In this document: positions 1 to 11,940 of the stretch, one piece after another
Layout of the letters: the number at the start of each line of letters is the position of its first letter
Position numbering within the stretch: the stretch's first letter is position 1
NCBI GenBank assembly: GCA_026120035.1
Contig: JALRME010000069.1
Coordinates: 1 to 64,000, forward strand
Length of the DNA stretch: 64,000 nucleotides
Source: Coleophoma eucalyptorum
Taxonomy: Eukaryota; Ascomycota; Leotiomycetes; Helotiales; Dermateaceae
Reading direction: 5' to 3'
Notes under the pieces: generated by a model
Database searches by the model: none
Told to the model about the DNA's origin: nothing
Seen by the model: only the letters and a program-made list of their open reading frames with translations
Translations under genes and position numbers: made by a program

Positions 1-2
1 CC

Positions 3-5
<3 letters not shown>

Positions 6-63
<58 letters not shown>
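6..63. repeat. Homopolymer C tract, 58 bases
   Basis: An uninterrupted run of C near the left edge of the window. It is either a real G/C homopolymer (it could form an i-motif or G-quadruplex) or a sequencing or assembly artefact at a contig or gap edge. Nothing coding is visible in it. Confidence 0.95.
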
Positions 64-64
<1 letters not shown>

Positions 65-711
65 CGTCTGTGAGTTGGGGGTCAACTGGATTGAAAAGTC
101 AACCGGACCTCTTGCACTCATGGGTTTTCCTGGCTACCATACGAGCCATCATACCAAAAGAGAGGACCCAGTTAAACATCAGCCAACAGAATTGATGGTA
201 AGGTTTTAACAAATATATATCCTTAGTATATGATACTCTGGTAAACAAATCTAATCGCGATAAATACTTCAAAATATATTGTTATTGAGTGTTTTGCTTA
301 ACAGTAGAGCAGAGGTAGAGAGGTGGTCCACTCGTGAAGTACGTCTTGCTACTGCAGTAGTAATTCTGTTGTGCTTTTGATACCAAATTGTATCATAGAT
401 TCTGCCACCCCCCGGTGAATCCCGTCACCAATAGTTTATAGCCTCTCTTCAACTGGCGGTGTTATATGCGAATATTCCCCGCTGTTATCAAATCACATCA
501 ATAAATCTCAGATCGCGCCATGAAACTTTCGGTTGCCGCTGATAGTTGAAGCCGCTGTCAAAATAGGTATTTTTTTTTTAAATATGTCTCATGGTTTTAT
601 ACTCTGGCTTTTTACATGCGTTTTCAAATTTGGGCCTGCCAATATTAATATTTTGACGATTTTCTAGATTATCTGGACATTAGGTTGTTCGTGACTTTAA
701 ATAGTGGCACC
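64..711. other. Non-coding stretch upstream of the MFS pseudogene
   Basis: AT-rich DNA with no open frame that reads like protein on either strand. It would have held the promoter of the transporter that starts at 712. No specific regulatory site can be named. Confidence 0.5.
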
Positions 712-2617
712 ATGACAACTATGGTGAAGCGGAAATGGTGGGAGATCCAGTGGTTCTCGGCAGATGATACGCATGAAGAACGGAAGTTCATCATGAAATT
801 GGACTTGCTATTGGTCCCTTACCTATTACTTTCATATTGGGTGAAAAACTTAGATCAGAGTAATTTGAGTGAGTAACTGAACTATCTTTTATCCAAAGCA
901 ATATTGACCACGTAGACAATGCCTATGTTGCAGGAATGAAGGAAGAGCTCGGTTTCTATGGAAATGAGCTCATCCAGATTTAGACAATCTATATTGTTGG
1001 CGCGGTACTCGGACAATTACCCTTTCTCTTCCTCTTTACCTCCCAATGTACTGGGTCCTCCCTGCAATGGACGTGCTATGGGGCATATTCACACTACTCC
1101 AGTACCGCGTCGATTCCTACGCTGAACTGATGGCTTATCGATTTTTAGTCGGCTGGTTCGAGGTATATATCTATCCAAGATGATACAGCGTGAACACTGG
1201 GCTGATTCAAGGCTAGGCTGCTTATTTTCCAGCCATCCACTACGTCCTTGGTATAGTTCTCTTTAAGTTATGACTACTTTAATAATCATACTAACGATAT
1301 ACAGGTTCCTGGTATCGAAAGCACGAGATCAGTCGCCGTGGGGGTATTTGGTACCTTGGAGTGCCCGTAGGCACACTGACAGCCGGCCTTGTACAGGCAG
1401 GAGCAACAACGAGGCTCGATGGTGTCCATGGGCTGTCAGGCTGGAGGTGAGCACTTGCCTTACGCTGAACTCACATGTACCTCTCCGCCACATAGAAATC
1501 AAAACTCTTGTAACCTTCTGTTCTAGGAAATATGCTGACTTGAGTGTTGTCAAGGTGGATGTATATCATATGTGCCGCCATAACCATTCCAGTTGGCATG
1601 ATCGGCTGTTTCATCATTCCTGGTACAATTGCGCTGCCCAATCGATGGGTACTAAACAGTAAAAATCTCGAGGCTGCCCAACGACGTCTCGAGCAGGGTG
1701 GCCATGTTGTTCAGGGAAAGCTCAAGCTCCACCACATCAAAGAGATATTTTTTAGCAAGTAGTTTTATATCGTAGTCTTTGTCGACGTTCTGTTCTGGAA
1801 CGCCGGGGCCAACTCTGGGGCATTTTTGCTGTGGCTCAAATCCCTGAAAACCTACGGCTCTGCAAAAGGTAACCAATTTGGTGCTATCCCGTCCGCACTA
1901 GGGATTTTCTATGTCCTATTTGCCAACTTCTCTTCGGACTTACTTTGGGGCCCTGCATGGAGTATTACACTTGCTGCGGGCTGGAACGCTGTGGCTCTGC
2001 TTCTACTGGTATGTTTCTCAGCATGCCTTGCATTCGCTGTGTACATATGGTATACTGATCATGATGGATTCAGATTATTTGGGGTGTTCCTGTGGGGGCA
2101 AAATGGTTCGCTTTCTGTAGCACATCCTGGTCATATGCCCTATCCAGTGTGCTTCACGGCTGGGTGAACAACATCTTGAGAGACGCTCCCGAAACCCGCT
2201 CGTTCACCCTTGTATTCATGAATATCATAGCGCAATCTTCCACAGGATGGTACGATACACTTTACAATGAAATCATCAACCTGGTTTGCTAAGGATGTCA
2301 ACTAATTATTTTTACGCACAGGACTGGCATACTGACTTATCCGACCGTTGAAGCTCCGCGGTATTTGAAGGGTTATTCTTTCTCCTTTTCTTGTGCAGTG
2401 ACACTTATCATCGGAACACATGTTCTCAATATGTATATGAATTGCAGAGAGTTAGTTAACAAGTTAATGTTGCTCTATACTTTACCTGATACTAACTATA
2501 CCTAGAAAACTTAAAACGGGCCTTGTTCTAGAGCAAGAAGATCAGGTTAATCAAAGCAATGAAGAGGTAGTCGTATCAATGAACAAACGGGCCGAAGTAC
2601 GTACAACTCTATCATAA
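712..2617 (+). pseudogene. MFS transporter pseudogene (Dal5/Liz1-like anion:cation symporter)
   Basis: The remains of a 12-TM major facilitator of the allantoate/pantothenate (ACS) type. The first exon from ATG 712 has the family start (an E-R-K motif, then a KLDLLLVPYLLLSYW helix and a DQSNL motif). Later pieces are found in order: MKEELGFYGNELIQ, YLPMYWVLPAMDVLWG, FPAIHYVLGSWY, RRGGIWYLGVP and WNAGANSGAFLLWLKSLKTY. Introns have normal splice sites, for example after the first exon (gtgagt) and before AYFPAI. The gene is broken by TAG at 981-983 where the family has a Gln, a frameshift near 1035-1045, and TAG at 1760-1762 where Trp is expected. Both stops are CAG-to-TAG or TGG-to-TAG type changes. 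Substrate unknown. The call as a broken ACS transporter is firm; the exact 3' end is approximate. Confidence 0.85.
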
Positions 2618-4904
2618 GGATAGCAATAGAGTTTCCATAAAATAATAGAGTAGGACCGCACCACGCTACTAGCTAATGCATACTGCTTAGTTATATGAAA
2701 GGAATGGAAGGATTGTATAGGAATATCCTAGAAAATTAATATTCAACCAGTCCGACTGCAAGGGAGAAGCTCCGCTATGATGAATAAAGAAAGAGCTATT
2801 TCTAGCATCTAGATTTTTAACTTAGGCCAGCGATATTAAATTTAATAATCAGTTAAATTTATGTCAATAGTAATTAATGGAAAGGTAAGAGAACACTAAA
2901 ATTGATGGAATTAGGTTGAAGATAATAGTTAGTTTGTTATATTGCGATAACTGATTCCATGGGCATCAACAGAGGTAGGATTGAGTATGTATTGACAATG
3001 TAGAATGAAGGCGAAGGCAGCCTAGAAGACCTCCTTACATGCAGGTGTCTACGACACGGCCAAGTGGTATTTTGAAACAAATATAATGCCTTCAATAAGT
3101 TGGTCTAATATTAGTCATTCCTATCCCTCCTGCCGGAAGTCAAATAGTCATGTGATAGGAGTTGTTTGCATTAAGGTGTCAATCAAGCACTGTAACTCTT
3201 GCAGTGTGTCGCAATCAAGAGCTTTTTAATTTACAAGTGCACTTCAACTCTAGGTCATTTTCATCTCACGCTTCTAATACCTATGACTGTGATCAAATCG
3301 AACCGTCCAAGTTGTACGACGTGGCAACTCTTTGATATCAATCTGATCTCGCTATCGGGGATATTCCCATCCCAGCGAAGCACTGAATGGGCGTCATCGC
3401 CTGGGAAGGCGCTCTTGTCCCTCCAAACATCTCGGCCAGCAGCGCTAATACACCGTCGTCACATTTTCAACGTTTCATTCTCTTTTGACACATGCAAAGT
3501 ACGGATGAGGGTGCTGCAGATCAATCGCGGACATAGTGACAAAAAGAGACTAGAATACATGTCAGAAAACAAACTGTGTTCCATTTTTTGTTTTTTCCCA
3601 TGGGTTGCTAGCTCAAGGTTAAAAATCTCAACATAATGCAATTAGTTGTAGGTATCTACCAACCACTTTTAGGGCCTCGCGCCTTGCACAGCCCGATTTT
3701 GATTGGTGTTAAGATGCAAACCGAGCTCCACGTAATGGGTATTGGCGATGAAACTGCTCGGCAGGACTTGATCAAAAATTGATTTGCCAATAATCCGGTT
3801 CAAAGCGAGAACCATCGCATCGCAACCATGCTTCAAGTTATGTAAGATTAACCGCGAGTGCTAATATAATAAGTGATAGCCCTGGTTCCAAAGCTCGCTG
3901 GCAGTCGTTCAGGTAAGATATGCAACCCTCGGACTGTGCCAAGGTCTGCTTGGCGGCTCTGAAACTGGAGGCGAAAACACTGGGCGCCAGGAAATTGGGC
4001 CTGCCATTGAGCGTTGCGCCTTTTATGGGTTTATGAGGAGAAAAGCATAAAACTACCCGACTGGCTACAAACCTGCCGATGGTCCAATCGATTCCATTAT
4101 ACGGGTCAGCCCGCTAATCTATGACATTTCTGCTGCGGGAACTCATCCCAACTTTCCAACTAGCAAACATAGGAAACTTAATCGTCATCGAACTACTTGT
4201 GCTTTATCATCATCGTTAAAAAGTTGTTTGACTTTACCGGTCGAGAATGGAAAGCGCGCAAAATTCAACCGCATAAAATTAAGCCCTTCTCCTAGATTGT
4301 CTTCCAACCTGCTCATCAATCTCAGATGAGATGCAAGGCACACTTCGTCGAGTTCCAAGATGTGGTTTTTCTTGGGTGCTGCACGTGAAGTCTCAAGCAC
4401 GAACCACATCTAAAATTTTGACCACCATCCCTCGTCTCCTCTTCCTGGAGCTCCCCACTCGGCAGTAAGTAGTCTTATGCAATGGGTAAATCAATCTCTG
4501 GGATGATCTCTGCAGTGCCATCACATTGACCCAAGATTTGAGAGACTGGGATACTGCAACTGTATTGAAGTGAACCCATGCGAAGGATATTTGGCAGGTC
4601 TGATCGACCTTAGAAGGTGGTACTGAGTTCCAGCCAAGTTTACTAATAATAGTGTGGGTCCTGTTGGTTGTGCGCTTGGCTTTGGCTGGTCTGCATTCTG
4701 GAATGAAGTATTACAAGTAGTTGACAATGGTTTGAACAGGAAACTCTTCACAGCTGGCTGATCGAACCAATGTCTGAGGTCACATCCTAACCATCCTATT
4801 ATTTCATATATTCTCAGATACTACCTGTTTTCTAGAAAGGGTCAAATTCTAGCCCTAGTGGCATATTAACCACTAATTTATAACTCACCAAGGTTTTAAC
4901 GAAA
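2618..4904. other. Gene-poor region with possible minus-strand gene remnants
   Basis: No gene can be supported here. Short minus-strand stretches read like protein (about 3345-3480, 3850-4100, 4185-4409 and 4521-4751) but are separated by stops and frame changes, and I recognise no family. They may be remains of one or more decayed genes. The longer plus-strand open frames look random in composition. Confidence 0.4.
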
Positions 4905-7900
4905 ATGTCTGTAAGATCATGCCCAGTTTCTGGTTCTGTTGGGTCAGGGTGTCCAGCAGGAGCAGGAAGTCAGAGTGGCAGTCGTCTTGGTCCAAGAGGT
5001 TGTAATTTTGCTTCATTATCTCAGCCTGGAGATATACATGCAGCATTTAATGTAAGTTGAATAGGAATGTGCGGGAAGTCATGTTGTAGAAGTGCTGATC
5101 ATGGATATAAAGATACCATCTGGCGTTGACGCGTCACAATATTTACGACAAAGGTATGCCACCAATGCCCACTTTATGGATTGTGTTGACTAGAAAAGGG
5201 AACGGAAAGCGATAAATGAACTACTATACTCTAATGTTCCTACAATGCCCAGCATCAAAGAGATGCAAGATTCGAGAGGCGTCAAAAGTCTGGACTCTCT
5301 GAACGCGACCGAACAAGACCTCCTTGCAGTTGCTCTCGGTGCTCCAGCTCGACAAGTTCTTCTAAGAGCTGAAGAAGTTGGCCCTCGGACTGGATGGAGA
5401 GATGGATATCTGAGCATGGAGTATGGCTTTTGCCCTCCCAATGCAGACGAAGCTGCTGGTGCCTTGGCGAGATCGCCTGGAAGAATCTGGTCTGATCTTT
5501 GTGAACGTATGCCTGGATGTGTAGCAAGAGGGCGAGCACGAGAGTCAATAGCTGCACTTGCTGTCGTTCAAGGGACAGAAGATGTTATTCCTGACACGGC
5601 TCTTTGGGCTGCACTTGTTGCCCTTGGCATGTTATGTTCGATCTACAGATATGAAGACAAACACAATGGAAGCGAGGGGATCAATGTGAGCTCACGTACA
5701 ACAACGTCCAATGTCCAGATGAGCTACGAATTAGGCGACGAAGTCAAAGGCATCCCAAGAAGTATTGGTCTTCCCTACTACCAAATATCGAAGCGAATGG
5801 GCCGAACAATTCCTCATCTTACTTTCTTCGATCAGTCCTCATACAATCTGAAAATTCGTGATCCCACATCAGTCTATCCTTATGTAGGCCGATTCGACAA
5901 CACGGACTTGCGATGGCCAATGTTTGGTGATAATTCAGAGATAGCTTTCTTGAAAGGCTGTGCGGATACATCGGGTACGTAGTTAACTCGAAGCTTCCAA
6001 ACCAAACCCAAATCATTTACGGTGATGATCTTGCTAATAGATGATAGCCTCATTTCAACATGGTGTAGACGCTATCGCTAGCTGTCAAGAGCATGTCATG
6101 AGCAGAAACAACGAGGGTCTTTTGCGCGAACTTATTCGCTTAAAGGAGATTCTCGAGCGAATGCCCAACGCCTTCCATACCATCTCTCTAAACCCGAGCT
6201 CAGGGGATAATTATGTTTCGCCTGCAGAATGGGTTCGTTGGGCTAAATTCTCCGCGCCTCTCTCTAAGCGATGTCCAGCAACATCAGGTCTTCAATTCCC
6301 ACCTTACTTAGTGATGGATGCATTTCTTGGTCGACAGAAGTACGAATCATTTCTAGGAGCTGAAGGTGTTCACTTGCGTGCATGGTTACCATCAAATGTA
6401 CGTATATCCTTTCGGAAGTTTCAGCTCGATAGTGCTAATCAGCTTCTATAGTGGAGAGCATTCATAGCTGCTATCGAGTACCATTATCGCATACCCGACT
6501 ATGTTGCTCAGTCCGGCGATCAACGACTCATTGGTGCTTTAGATGGTATCGTCGAGGCATATACAGGGGAGCGAGGCTTCATGGGTACACATCGTTACAA
6601 AGTCTTTGGTCTGCTAGAGGTTGCTGGCAAGACAGGCCGAGCAGAGACAAACGGAAATTCAGGATCCAGCGGCGCTAATGCAAGGCCGTGGGAAGAAACA
6701 CACAAGGCATTTTCGGACTCTATGAAAGAGCGTCTGGAACCACATCGTGGTACGCTTCATGTTGAACCACATCAGATGCGGGGGACATTCGCGGAATGTC
6801 GCTATAAGTCAAAGATCCTTAGCAGGTCTTTGGTAGACACAGATCCAGATCGTTCAATTGCCAAGGTCATGCTTGATATCCAAGATACTGGTATCACCTT
6901 TGCACCGGGGGATCGGCTGGCTATAATGCCCCTCAACAGTTGGATGGAGTGTGCCAAGGTTGCCACAGCTCTTGGTATCGATATCATGTTGGATCATCCA
7001 GTATCCCCGGACAAACAATGGGCAAGATTTGCGGATCATCTGGGCTCGGTATCCAAAACTTCAACTCCACAGATGAAAGTTAGAGATATTCTTCGCCGTG
7101 GACATCTCGCGCCACTTACGCAAGATCTTGTGACGAAGCTTCATACTATTCTTCGGGCGTCTTCAAATATAATATTCCAAATCTTGGCGACGAGCGAATG
7201 GCCAGTTCGAGCCTCGCTGGGCGATCTCCTTCAGGCAGCAGTGATCGACACCCCATCTCACATTTGGGATCAAGCTTTCGACCTTACCGGAAACTTGTCT
7301 TGGTTATCTGAGCTAATACCCATCGAGGTTCCAAGAACTTACAGCATCTCAAACTGCTCCGAGGAACTGCTTCCCAGCACAGTCGACTTGACAGTTTCGC
7401 GATCTGTTTATAACGTTTGTTCTACGCTTGCTGGGTCGACCCCTGTCATTGGACATGGAGTTGGCAGTGGCTTTCTCAATCCTCCTATCTCCAGTCAAGA
7501 CGAACTCGCTAGTGATGACGAGGAGCTTCTGGTTGGCATATCCAGACCTCTTGCCTTCCAGCTACCAATTGATGACGCAGCGCCTTGTGCTTTCTTCGCA
7601 GGAGGTAGTGGAATTGCACCTTTCCGAAGCTTTTGGCAGGCTCGCGCGGGACGATCTATTGGTAAGAACATCCTCTTCCTTGGTGTTCAGTCCAGAGAAA
7701 AATTCTGTTACGAAAATGAGCTTCGTGAATATGTTACTGCCGGCGACATGGAAGTCTACACTGCTTTCTCGCGCGACTCTCGCGGTCTCAATTATGATAG
7801 AAATCTCCAAGACCTTGTCGAAAAGGAGATTCAGCCCAGATACATTGATGGTGCAATAATTGAGCAAGGAAGCATGGTTTGTGATCTTGTCATGTCGAAA

Positions 7901-9970
7901 AAGCAAGGAGGGATGGGCGGATACCTATACGTCTGTGGCTCGATCTCAGTCTTTGACTCGGTAATGGCCGGAATCCGGAAAGCCATTTACAACCATCGAA
8001 CATCTAGTATGGAATCAACCGATGTTATTCTTGACACAGCTTTTGCTGAACGACGTTTCATGCTAGACATCTTCATGTCGCCGAAACCTCTACCGTGTAA
8101 TACACCTACTATTTCACTCTCTGAGTTAGCACTTCACACTGGCCACCAGCCAAACAGCCGCATATACATAGCAGTACATGGCAGTGTATACGACGTCACC
8201 GACTTCTGCCCAATGCACCCTGGAGGTACAAGTATCATAAAATCAAACGCTGGTGTAGATTGCACTAAGTCATTTGACCTTCTCGCCCACACCAATAATC
8301 CAGAAGTTTCAAGTCTCTTGAATAAATACTTCCTCGGACACCTCACACCAAAGCCCGACTTTCATAAGTCGGGCGAGATCAGCATGCTCTATGACCTATG
8401 GTCAGACTATCTTAAAACCTCAGTTGAGACCCTCGTGGCTCACCAATTTGAAGTTCACGAGTTCATGGGTTCATCAAAGCTCTGGTTCCAAGGAAGCCTG
8501 TTCAATATCGGTGGCGTGCGAAGATTTTACCATCACCAGTCGAGACTACTCCAAAACGGATTCTCGGCACTCTTTGGTGCTAAGATGCAAGAGCTGTACC
8601 TCAAGCTCTCCTTCACTCTTGCTAACCATGCGGGCCATCTCGCTTCCAATCGTCTTCCGGATGTTCTTGGTATTGTCGCTCGCGCAAAGAGTTCGCCGGA
8701 CGCAATCGCTACTTCAAATGAAGTCTCTGAATTAGGCCAATTCACATGCGACAGTGAAGCTGCGCGGTTCCATGAAAAGGGCATCTTGGCTTATGCAAAG
8801 ACGTCTGTGCAGCTAAATATGGAACTCTTAGAAGGCATTCGAGAGGAAGCCTGCCGAGGTATGGACACATTTGATACGCTCATGGGTCTAGATGTCCAAG
8901 GAGATACTCAGCGGCTTACTGCATTATCTGCATATTTATTGCAACTCATAGAACGTATGGCTGTTAGATTGGAAGGCTACTATGCTAAGCTTGCACAGCA
9001 TTCTGTCTATCGCCCAGAAATGGAGCAGAACCCTGCGAGAACGAGATGGAATTTAGTACGACGCAAAGTTCGAGATGGTAGCTTCTTTGTCCTAACACAA
9101 GATGTTTCTGTCACTGCAGAAGAAAGTTACACCCCTCAGCGTAGAAAAGAAGCTATTGACTTCGACCAAGTCATCAGCCAGATTCAACAGAACATCAAAA
9201 ATATACCTACACCAAGGCGCCAACCTCTGGAACTCACTGAGCAGCATCTCGCAAGAGGACAAGCTACTGAAAGCAATGTGTCAAGCTATGAGTCTTACGA
9301 AAGTAGCAATGCAATGAAGAGAATGTCTAGCTTCATGAGCACCAACATGCGAGCCATTCGGCGACTGAGCAAGATGCCTGCAGCAGGAGTCAATTATGAG
9401 CAGCTCAAGAATACTTATCGTCCGCCAACACCACATCCACATCCGAAACAACTTCCTACACCCCCCACAAGTCGCAAGTCAAGTCTTTCGTCTAATAGTC
9501 CGCAGAATATGGATAGCTTCGCATTTCTTCCACAAATTAGTGGCCTTAACGTACGTGAGCGTGCAGGCTCAGTGGTGAGCGACTCCTCAACGAATCGTTC
9601 TCGCCAGCAAAGCAGTACTCCATCAAGTAATTTGGGTCGTTTGCCAATGCCTCCTAGAACAACCCCGCTTCCGCCGCCGTCATCTGCACTTCCTCCTATC
9701 CCAACATCTACGGCTCTTCCATCAGTTTTTAATAACATGAATCGCCGAAAGAAATCCGATGCTCTACCACCATCTCCTGCAAGCTCGTCGGATGAAAGAT
9801 TGCAAAGGCCAAGAAGGATGCATCGTTCTAACGGTTCTATCAGCTCTGTTGCTTCCTCTGGTGCTAGTAGTTCGGCTAGTGCTCACTCTAGAGCTCAGTC
9901 TGCAACCCGGAATTTGAGGACTTTGATGCTTCCAGAGATGAGGGTTGCACCGACGGCTGGACATAATTAG
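4905..9970 (+). CDS. PrnB/IDO-like heme oxygenase fused to FAD/NAD(P)H reductase and cytochrome b5
   Basis: Proposed exons 4905-5051, 5194-5974, 6048-6397 and 6452-9970 give 1598 residues; all phases agree. Residues about 60-490 match the PrnB/indoleamine 2,3-dioxygenase-like heme domain: an IGLPYYQISKRMGR helix, HLTFFDQSSYNLKI, then GTHRYKVFGLLEV followed by KTGR-ETNG, where His472 is the expected proximal heme ligand. Residues about 530-960 are a cytochrome-P450-reductase-type module without an FMN domain: RTYSIS (FAD, near 721), GGSGIAPF (nucleotide, near 811) and YLYVCGS. Residues about 985-1065 are cytochrome b5 with the heme histidines in HPGG (about 1015) and FDLLAH (about 1038). A helical region follows, then a Ser/Pro-rich tail of about 230 residues. 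Inference: NAD(P)H electrons pass through FAD and b5 to the heme domain, which oxidises an aromatic or indole-like substrate. The least certain part is the first exon. Confidence 0.8.
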
Positions 9971-10989
9971 TATAGCATTAAGGTAAAGAGAAGAGTGTAT
10001 TTATTTAGTATTTGCTGGGGTGCAGGAGTTGATTAAGATGTTTATGACGATACCAATGGGGTTCAGCAAAGCCAAAAATGGATATCATAGTTCTATTCCC
10101 AATTTATCTTGTAGTTAACCAAGCCGCAGATTTTAAGAATGGTGCTATTGCTATCGCTATCGATACCTTTTTGTCTTGCCCCAAGATAGCTCAGTGTCGC
10201 GTATTCTATTATCTTTATCGTATTCATCGTATAAATCAGGCCAAAATATCCTTTATCATTAGGATTTAGAACTTATGTAATTACATTATGTAGATTGTCA
10301 ACGGCTACCCAACAAAATAGGAAATGCTAGAGGTAGACTTGCCCTTGCTTCACAAGCATACCAACAAAGCCAATGGAGAATCCTCTTGTTATCTGACACT
10401 GATACTGATGCAGGGATTTGATATGAGAACAGATTGAAAGGTCCGGTATTTTCCCTCGTGAAATACAAATCTTGATACCGAGGTTTATCTATAGTCGCTT
10501 GGACTGTTACGAACGAAACCGAGGGGGGGGGAGTGTTTTGATGCTGGAATTCCGTGAAGCCACCATTCCGAAAAGGGCTCGTTTCTCTCAAGCGATCAGC
10601 CTGATTCGGAATAGCGTAGATACTATCTCAAGACTATTTCGAGATGTATTTCCAGTGCCTCCAACCCAGCAATCTAGACTTGGTGACGATAAGATATTGA
10701 TATTGCTCGTATTTTTGACTTTCTTATCTTGGTTGTGCAGTGTACACCCTCGAAATGAATGCCATACCATAAACAGGCATGAGTTCCCTTGGCCGTTCGT
10801 GCCCGAATTTGGTTTGATTTTGATAGCCAGATATGGGGTTTCAGAGTGCATCGAATTTGGCCAGGAACATGCTGCTGAATTGGGCAAAATGTTATAAACT
10901 ACCAGAAAACTCTGATTATGATGAGGTTACTATAAAATACAGGCAATGACTGACTGTAAATGCGCTAAACCGCAGCAGAAATCTCAATT
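9971..10989. other. Intergenic, no supported gene
   Basis: Open frames exist on both strands around 10300-10900 but overlap each other, have no recognisable motifs and include a run of eight to nine G. I take this as the terminator of the fusion gene and the promoter of the aldolase gene at 10990. Confidence 0.5.
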
Positions 10990-11940
10990 ATGTCAGACCA
11001 ATCCGAAGTACGGCTTATGCCAGGCGTTTACGTTGCTACTCTGACCTTCTTCGACGAAAATAGCAAGCTAGATTTGCCAAGTTTGGCCCGCCACATCTCT
11101 CGCCTCGCTAAGGCTGGATTATCTGGATTTGTTACGCTTGGGTCCAATGGCGAAGCTGCTCACCTAACTGTAGACGAGAGAAAGTTGGTGACGAGGACGA
11201 CCAGGGATACACTCACGGCAGACGGATATGGCCACTTACCAGTTATCGTGGGATCATCCGCCCAATCGGTTTATGAGACCGTTCAACTATGCCATGATGC
11301 TGCAGAAGCAGGAGGATCTCATGTGCTTGTTCTCCCCCCTTGTTATTACAAGGATGCAATGACCCCAGAAGCGATCTTTGATTTTTACATGCACGTGGCT
11401 AAGGCTTCACCACTGCCTGTTATCTTATACAGCTTCCCCGCCGTTGTTGCTGGTCTCAACATGAGCTCAGAGCTGCTTAACAAGATTTCGCAACATCCTA
11501 ATGTCGTAGGCACTAAATTCACCTGTGGTGATACTGGAAAACTAGCACGAGTAGCCAGAGCCATGAATACTGTTAAGCCAGGCCAAGAAAGTGGTTATTG
11601 GGCCGTTGGAGGCCTTGCCGACTTTATCCTTCAAGGCCTGGTAGCTGGAGGGTCTGGTGTCATTGCTGGAGGAGCAAACCTGACGCCCAAAACTTGTGTA
11701 AAGATCTATCAATTATTCGAGCAAAGGAAGTTCAAGGAGGCAATGGAGGTACAGTCAGTCCTCTCAGATGGTGATTGGGTTCACACAGCAGCTGGAATTG
11801 GAGGCACGAAGGCGCTTTTGCAAAACTTCTTTGGCTATGGTGGCGCCCCGCGCTTGCCTCTGGTACTTCCAGCGGCTGCGACAGTAGAAACTCTCGGAAA
11901 TAATATGGCAGAACTCATTAATTTGGAGAATTCGCTTTAG
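10990..11940 (+). CDS. DapA-family aldolase (DHDPS / 2-keto-3-deoxy acid or HOGA type)
   Basis: An intronless 316-residue class I aldolase of the dihydrodipicolinate synthase/N-acetylneuraminate lyase superfamily, near the usual 300-320 residues. It has the N-terminal GSNGEAAHLT motif (the substrate carboxylate-binding loop), the catalytic Tyr in VILYSFP (Tyr147) and the Schiff-base Lys in VVGTKFTCGD (Lys176). The expected reaction is reversible cleavage of a 2-keto acid to pyruvate plus an aldehyde. Fungi do not make lysine through DapA, so a catabolic role is more likely, such as L-threo-3-deoxy-hexulosonate aldolase of galacturonate breakdown or 4-hydroxy-2-oxoglutarate aldolase. The sequence does not decide between these. 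The neighbours give no pathway context. Confidence 0.88.
   Translation: MSDQSEVRLMPGVYVATLTFFDENSKLDLPSLARHISRLAKAGLSGFVTLGSNGEAAHLTVDERKLVTRTTRDTLTADGYGHLPVIVGSSAQSVYETVQLCHDAAEAGGSHVLVLPPCYYKDAMTPEAIFDFYMHVAKASPLPVILYSFPAVVAGLNMSSELLNKISQHPNVVGTKFTCGDTGKLARVARAMNTVKPGQESGYWAVGGLADFILQGLVAGGSGVIAGGANLTPKTCVKIYQLFEQRKFKEAMEVQSVLSDGDWVHTAAGIGGTKALLQNFFGYGGAPRLPLVLPAAATVETLGNNMAELINLENSL

Noticed and set aside
3199..3636. A 145-codon open frame on the plus strand
   Set aside because: No motif, random composition, and an overlapping frame on the other strand; not supported as a gene.
9415..9738. A 107-codon minus-strand frame rich in Gly
   Set aside because: It is the antisense shadow of the Ser/Pro-rich tail of the large fusion protein.
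10298..10897. Overlapping open frames on both strands between the fusion gene and the aldolase
   Set aside because: They contradict each other, contain a G run and show no domain or splice partners.
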